This document shows, one piece after another, positions 36,801 through 43,701 of a stretch of DNA of 64,000 nucleotides. The stretch is from the NCBI RefSeq assembly GCF_022539315.1, contig NC_066317.1:70415190-70479189 (forward strand). The letters are read 5' to 3'. Below the pieces are notes generated by a model. That model had not been told where the DNA came from. It worked only from the letters and a program-made list of their open reading frames with translations, and ran no database searches. The position numbers and the translations under genes are program-made. How positions within the stretch are numbered: position 1 is the first letter of the stretch; the number at the start of each line of letters is the position of its first letter. Source of the stretch: Serinus canaria (lineage: Eukaryota > Chordata > Aves > Passeriformes > Fringillidae).

Positions 36801-39800
36801 CTGAGGATTCCTTGGAATTTTCCCTTCTCCAGAGGAACACTTCCAGCTCTCCCAGCCCTGAGAAGCTCTGGGGTCTCCTCTGGATTTATTCCAGCAGCTC
36901 CATGGCAGGGGTGGCCCTGGATGGGCTTTGAGGTCCCTTCCCACCCAACCCATCCCATAATTCTGCAATTACCCCCTCTGTAACTCCCACGCAGGGGTCA
37001 GAGCCCCTCAGGGAGGGAGGCCCTGCTGTGTCAGTGCCAGGAGGTTCCTCTGGAGCTCTCACCTGAAGACCCCAGCCCATTTCTTCAGCAGGGTCTCGCT
37101 GTACTGGTCCTGGATCTCCAGCAGCATCTCGAAGAGCTGGTTCACGGGGAAGCCGTAGCCCTGCAGAGCAGCAGGAGGGGAATGAAGCCCCCAGCAGGCA
37201 GCTGGGGCCAATCCTTGTCTGTATTTAACAGGGGCAAATCCTCCTCCAGCACCACCCCTGGCGCAGCTGGAGGGGCTCAGGGCGTGCCTGAGCAGGGAGC
37301 AGCACCCAGGGCTGGCTGGGGTGGCCAAGCCTGGTCCTGGCACAGACCAAACCCGGCTGTCCCTCAGGTGATCCACGGCCAGAAATGCCCAGGGAGGAGC
37401 TTGGCCAGCCCAGCTGAGGCACCAAAGCCGTGCTGGAGCCCCGGGGGCAGCAGCGAGGCCCCGCGTACCTGGAGGGTGTCGGCGAAGAGCACGATGAGGT
37501 TCTTCAGGTCCAGCACCAGGCTGGGGTCGGAGCAGTAGGACTGGAGAGGAGGGCAGAGAGGAGAACACAGCTGTGAGTGCTGGCACTGCCCCAGCCTGAC
37601 CTGAGCCCCTCTGTGCCACCAGGGCACTGCCCCAGCCTGCCCTGAGCCCCTCTGTGCCACCAGGGCACCGACAAACCCTGCCCTGAGCCCCTCTGTGTCA
37701 CCAGGGCACTGACAAACCCTGCCCTGAGCCCCTCTGTGCCACCAGGGCACCGACAAACCCTGCCCTGAGCCCCTCTGTGCCACCAGGGCACTGCCCCAGC
37801 CTGCCCTGAGCCCCTCTGTGCCACCAGGGCACTGACAAACCCTGCCCTGAGCCCCTCTGTGCCACCAGGGCACTGACAAACCCTGCCCTGAGCCCCTCTG
37901 TGCCACCAGGGCACCGACAAACCCTGCCCTGAGCCCCTCTGTGCCACCAGGGCTCCGACAAACCCTGCCCTGAGCCCCTCTGTGCCACCAGGGCACCGAC
38001 AAACCCTGCCCAGGCCCGGGAGCAGCAGCTTCACCCCCCGGCCCAGGAGGGGGGCAGGGGCAGGGCTGATAAGGCTGATAGGGCTGATAGGGCTGATAGG
38101 GTGATAAGGGCTGATAAGGCTGATAAGGCTGATAAGGCTGATAAGGCTGATAAGGATGATAAGGGTGATGGGGCTGATAAGGCTGATAGGGCTGATAGGG
38201 CTGATAAGGGTGATAGGGCTGATAAGGGTGATAAGGGTGATAAGGGTGATAGGGCTGATAAGGGTGATAAGGGTGATAAGGCTGATAAGGATGATAAGGG
38301 TGATGGGGCTGATAAGGGTGATAAGGGTGATAAGGCTGATAGGGCTGATAGGGCTGATAAGGCTGATAGGGGTGATAAGGGTGATAAGGCTGATAGGGGT
38401 GATAAGGGTGATAAGGCTGATAAGGGTGCTAAGGCTGATAGGGCTGATAGGGCTGATAAGGCTGATAGGGGTGATAAGGCTGATAAGGCTGATAAGGCTG
38501 ATAGGGCTGATAAGGCTGATAGGGGTGATAAGGGTGATAAGGCTGATAAGGGTGCTAAGGCTGATAAGGCTGATAGGGCTGATAAGGGTGATAAGGCTGC
38601 TAAGGCTCTGCTCTGGGGCTGGAGAAGGCTCTGGGCTGCCCCAGAGACACCTGAGGTGTGTCTAAAGCTGCCCAGGAGCCGCTGAGCAGCGAGGGGAGAT
38701 GGCTCCCGTGGCGTTGTCACCGTGGGACGGGGTGACATTTAATATTTACCTCTCCTTTGCCTCTCATTTAATATTTACTGTGTTGTGTCTGATGGTAATG
38801 AAGCATCTCAGCCAGGCTGAGGGAAAACACGCTGGGTTCCAGCTCCAGCACGGGGATTTCTCCTGCTCCAAACCCCCCAGGCACAGCTCAGTGTCCCCAG
38901 AGCCACCCCAGTCCCCTCTGGGCTTCCCAAGAGCAGCCAAAATTGGGCTGAAAAATGTGAACTCTGAGACAGAGGCTGCCCAAATATAGACTCAGCCATC
39001 CCAGGCTGGAAAGGGAGTGGGATTTAAAGCTCGCTGGAAACTCCAGCAGGAACAGCTCCATTAATCAGAGGGAAGGACTGGGAGACACACGTTTTCCATC
39101 TCCCTGTCCAAAAAGGAGAGTCAGGAAGAAAGATAATGCCCTGGAGCATCCCCAGTGATTAAAAGATGTCCCTGTCTGCAGCCAGGAGGAAAAATCCAGG
39201 GATTTTAAATTTGTCTGCCTCGGAAGGATCCCAATGGCCTCAGCAAGGTGAGACCCTCCCTCAGCTCCCAGTTTGGGATGCAGGGCACTGGTTGGACTGG
39301 GAGTGCTCAGGGCACATAAATGGTGGTGGCCACGAGGTTGGGAAATGGGGGAATGTTTTGGGATGGCTGAGAAAGGCTCCCCTGGCAGCCACTCCGTGCC
39401 TTCCCTCTGGCACCACTTGAAACAACCCGCGTGGCAACAAAGCTGGGAACACCAAAAAACACCCAAACCCCCCCTGGCTGGGCCTGCCTCAGCCTCCCGC
39501 TGCCAGCTGGGAGAAAATCCCAGGTGAAACAAAAACAAACACAGGTTTGCAGCTGGGGGAGTGGTGTTTATCCCCCCTGGAAGCACAGGGGGAAGGAGGA
39601 GATTGTCCTGTCACCTGGATGGGGAGGGAGAGCACCAGGAACCTTCTGGGGTCCCACACAGATCCAGGTTCATCACAGGGATCCGTGTCCTTCTCGTCCC
39701 ATATTTTCACCCTTGATCTCTCCTGGGGTTCTCCCCTTCTGGATTCGGTTTTTCAGCCCATTTTTAGCCCACTTCCAGCCCATTTTTAGCCCATTTCTCA

Positions 39801-42800
39801 GCCCATTTTTCAGCCCATTTTCCAGCCCATTTCTCAGCCCATTTTCAGCCCATTTTTAGCCATTTTCCAGCCCATTTCTCAGCCCATTTTTTAGCCCACT
39901 TCCAGCCCATTTTTAGCCCATTTTTAGCCCACTTCCAGCCCATTTCCAGCCCATTTCCAGCCCATTTCTTAGCCAATTTCCAGCCCATTCCAACCCATTT
40001 TTCAGCCATGAAATTTAAGGGATCAAGATGATCTCTAAGGGCCCCTCCAACCCAAACCACTCTGGGATTCTCCAGTCCTGTGTGTCAAAAAGATGCTCCA
40101 GCCCCCAGTTTTTTGGGAAAAATCAACTTTCCTGTCACCTGGATGGAGAGGGAGAACACCAGGAACCTTCTGGGGTCCCACAGAGATCCAGGTTCATCAC
40201 AGGGATCCGTGTCCTTCTCTTCCCATATTTTCACCCTTGATCTCTCCTGGGGTTCTCCCCTCTGGATTTGGTTTTTCAGCCCATTTCCAGCCCATTTCCA
40301 GCCCATTTCTCAGCCCATTTTTAGCCAATTTCCAGTCCATTTCTCAGCCCATTTTCAGCCCATTTTTAGCCAATTTCCAGCCCATTTCTCAGCCCATTTT
40401 CAGCCCATTTTTAGCCATTTTCCAGCCCATTTTTAGCCCATTTTTAGCCGATTTCTCAGCCCATTTTTAGCCAATTTCCAGCCCATTTCTCAGCCCATTT
40501 TTAGCCCATTTTTAGCCCATTTCCAGCCCATTTTTAGCTATTTTCCAGCCCATTTCTCAGCCCATTTTTAGCCAATTTCCAGCCCATTTCTCAGCCCATT
40601 TTTAGCCAATTTCTCAGCCCATTTTTAGCCCATTTCCAGCCCATTTCAAACCCATTTTTAGCCAATTTCCAGCCCATTTCTCAGCCCATTTTTAGCCAAT
40701 TTCTCAGCCCATTTTTAGCCAATTTCCAGCCCATTCCCAGCCCATTTTTAACCCATTTCCATCATGAAGATGATCTCTAAGGTCCTCTCCAACCCAAACC
40801 ACCCTGGGATTTTCTGAGTCTGTATCAGGTCATGCTCTTCCAAAAATATGCTTTTCCCCCCAAGTTTTTTGGGACAAATCCACTCCCTCTGCTGGTTCTC
40901 CTCAACAATTCTGTATTAAATAACGACGAAAACACAAAACCACCGTTTTTACTCCTCAAAATGTCGAGTTTGGCAGGGAACTGCAGTGAGCCAAGAGGCT
41001 AAAAAAGCCAGAGGAAGAGAAAGATCGGCGTGTCCGTGTCATTCCTTTGAACACTCGTTGGAAAAGAGGGAAAACAAAGAACCCTGAGGGGGGGGGAAAG
41101 GGCAGAATTGCAGCACGTCAAGGCCAGTCAAGCAACAGCTGAGCTCTGCTGGGCTTTTACTCACGGAGTGGGTCCTGAGGGCAGCGATGGTTTTGGACAG
41201 GGCCATCTCCCACAGCTCATCAATGTAGGCTCGGTTCACCAGGCCCTGCGTGGTGTGCAGGATGTGATCCTCCACCACGAAAAACCTGGAATGCAGCAAC
41301 GCCACCAAAACTTCACATCCCGGGGGGGAAAGGACATTCCTGAGCATCCCCGGAGGGGCTGGGGCACCCACGGGCTCTGGGGTGGGGTCTGTCCCATCCA
41401 GCCACCTCCAAGGGATTCATTCCCTCAATTTTGGTGTCACTGCCTTGGAGAAGGGAGCTGGAACCTTCCCTGTGCCCTCTGAGTGCAGACAGGGGCAGAA
41501 TTCCCTCTCCACGGGCTCTGGGGTGGGGTCTGTCCCATCCAGGCAGCTCCAAGGGATTCATTCCCTCAGTTTTGGTGTCACTGCTTGGAGAAGGGAGCTG
41601 GAACCTTCCCTGTGCCACTCTGAGTGCACACAGGGGCAGAATTCCCTCTCCACGGGCTCTCCACCTCATTATTCCCACAAGAACCACGGACTGAGCTCGG
41701 CTGCAGCCAGCAGCAATCCCATCACAGCTGGGGGAACGCTCTGGCTGCAGGGAAAAATGCTTTATCTGCAGGGAAAAATGCTTTTTCTGCAGGGAAAAAC
41801 ATTTTATCTACAGGGAAAACTGCTTTATCTGCAGGGAAAAACACTTTATCTGCAGGGAAAACTGCTGGAACTGCAGGGAAAACTGCTTTATCTGCAGGGA
41901 AAAACATTTTATCTGCAGGGAAAAACATTTTATCTACATGGAAAACTCCTTTATCTGCAGAGAAAAACACTTTATCTGCAGGGAAAACTGCTGGAACTGC
42001 AGGGAAAACTGCTTTATTTGCAAGGAAAACTGCTGGAACTGCAGGGAAAATCATTTTATATACAGGGAAAACTGCTTTATCTGCATGGAAAATCTTTTAC
42101 CTGCAGGGAAAATCTTTTATCTGCAGGGAAAACTCCTTTATCTGCAGGGAAAATCCTTTATCTACAGGGAAAATCCTTTACCTGCAGGGAAAAGTGCTTT
42201 ATCTGCAAGGAAAACTGTTTTAAGTACAAGGAAAAATGTTGGAACTGCAGGGCAAATCCTCTCTCCCACCACGTGCTCCCGAATTTCCAGACACTCCATT
42301 TGCTCCCATCTCCAGCTGGAGATCAACTCTGCTGCTCCAAAATAAGAAAAATCAAAGTGTTTTCCAGGGAATGAGGGTGAGAGTGGGGATTTTCCATGGT
42401 GGCACAGGGATTTCCAGGTGGTTTTTCCCAAGGAAACCCAGGGAGGGGAGCAGCACACGTGGAATTTGGGGGGGTTGCAGTGAGGAATTGAAATTATTCT
42501 CATTATTAGCTGAAGAAACAACAAACCAAATTCACAGAAATTCCCTGAAAGTCCTAAAAATTCCTAGAAATTCATAGGGAATCCCTGAAATTCCCAGAAA
42601 TCCTTAGAAATTCATAATAATTCCTAGAAATTCATAGAAAATCCCAGAAACTCCCTGAAACTCATAATAATTCCTAAAAATTCAGAGAAAAGCTCAGAAT
42701 TTCCCTGAAATTCATAAAAATTCCTAGAAAATCATAGAAAAGCTCAGAAATTCCCAGAAATTCATAGAAATTCCTAGAGAATCCCAGAAACTCCCTGAAA

Positions 42801-43663
42801 TTCACAGAAATTCCCTGAAATTCATAAAAATTCCTAGAAATTCCTAGAAATTCCTAGAAAAGCTCAGAAATTCCCAGAAATTCCCAGAAATTCCCAGAAA
42901 TTCATAAAAATTCATAGAAAATTCCTAGAATAGCTCAGAAATTCCCAGAAATTCATAAAAATTCCTAGAAAATCCCAGAAACTCCCTGAAATTCATAAAA
43001 ATTATTATAATATTCATAAAAAGCTCAGAAATTCATAGAAATTCCCAGAATTCATAAAAATTCCTAGAAAATCATAGAAAAGCTCAGAATTCCCAGAAAT
43101 TCATAAAAATTCATAGAAAATCCAAGAAACTCCCTGAAATTCACAGAAATTCCCTGAAATTCATAAAATTCCTGAATTCCTAGAAATTCCTAGAAAAGCT
43201 CAGAAATTCCCAGAAATTCCCTGAAATTCATAAAAATTCCTAGAAAAGCTCAGAAATTCCCTGAAATTCATAAAAATTCCTAGAAAATCATTGAAAAGCT
43301 CAGAAATTCCCAGAAATTCCCAGAAATTCATAAAAATTCATAAAACTCATAGAAAGCTCAGAAATTCCCAGAAATTCCCTGAATTCATAAAATTCCTAGA
43401 ATTCCTAGAAAGCTCAGAAACTCCCTGAAATTCATAAAAATTCATAAATTCATAAAAAAAGCTCAGAAATTCATAGAAATTCCCTGAAATTCATAAAAAT
43501 TCCTAGAAATTCATAGAAAATCCCAGAAATTCATAGAAAAATCCCAGAAATTCCCAGAAATTCCCAGAGTTTTACAGGAGCCGGCAGGTCCCTCCCCGCT
43601 CCCCCCCAGCGACACAGCAGAGCGGATAAAATTCACTTTACAACGCTCAAAAAGCACGAACCA

Positions 43664-43701
<38 letters not shown>

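Noticed and set aside
38064..38685. 194-residue Asp/Lys-rich and 235-residue Leu/Ser-rich frames
   Set aside because: Both strands of a 9-bp satellite; any 9-bp repeat without a stop is open in this way.
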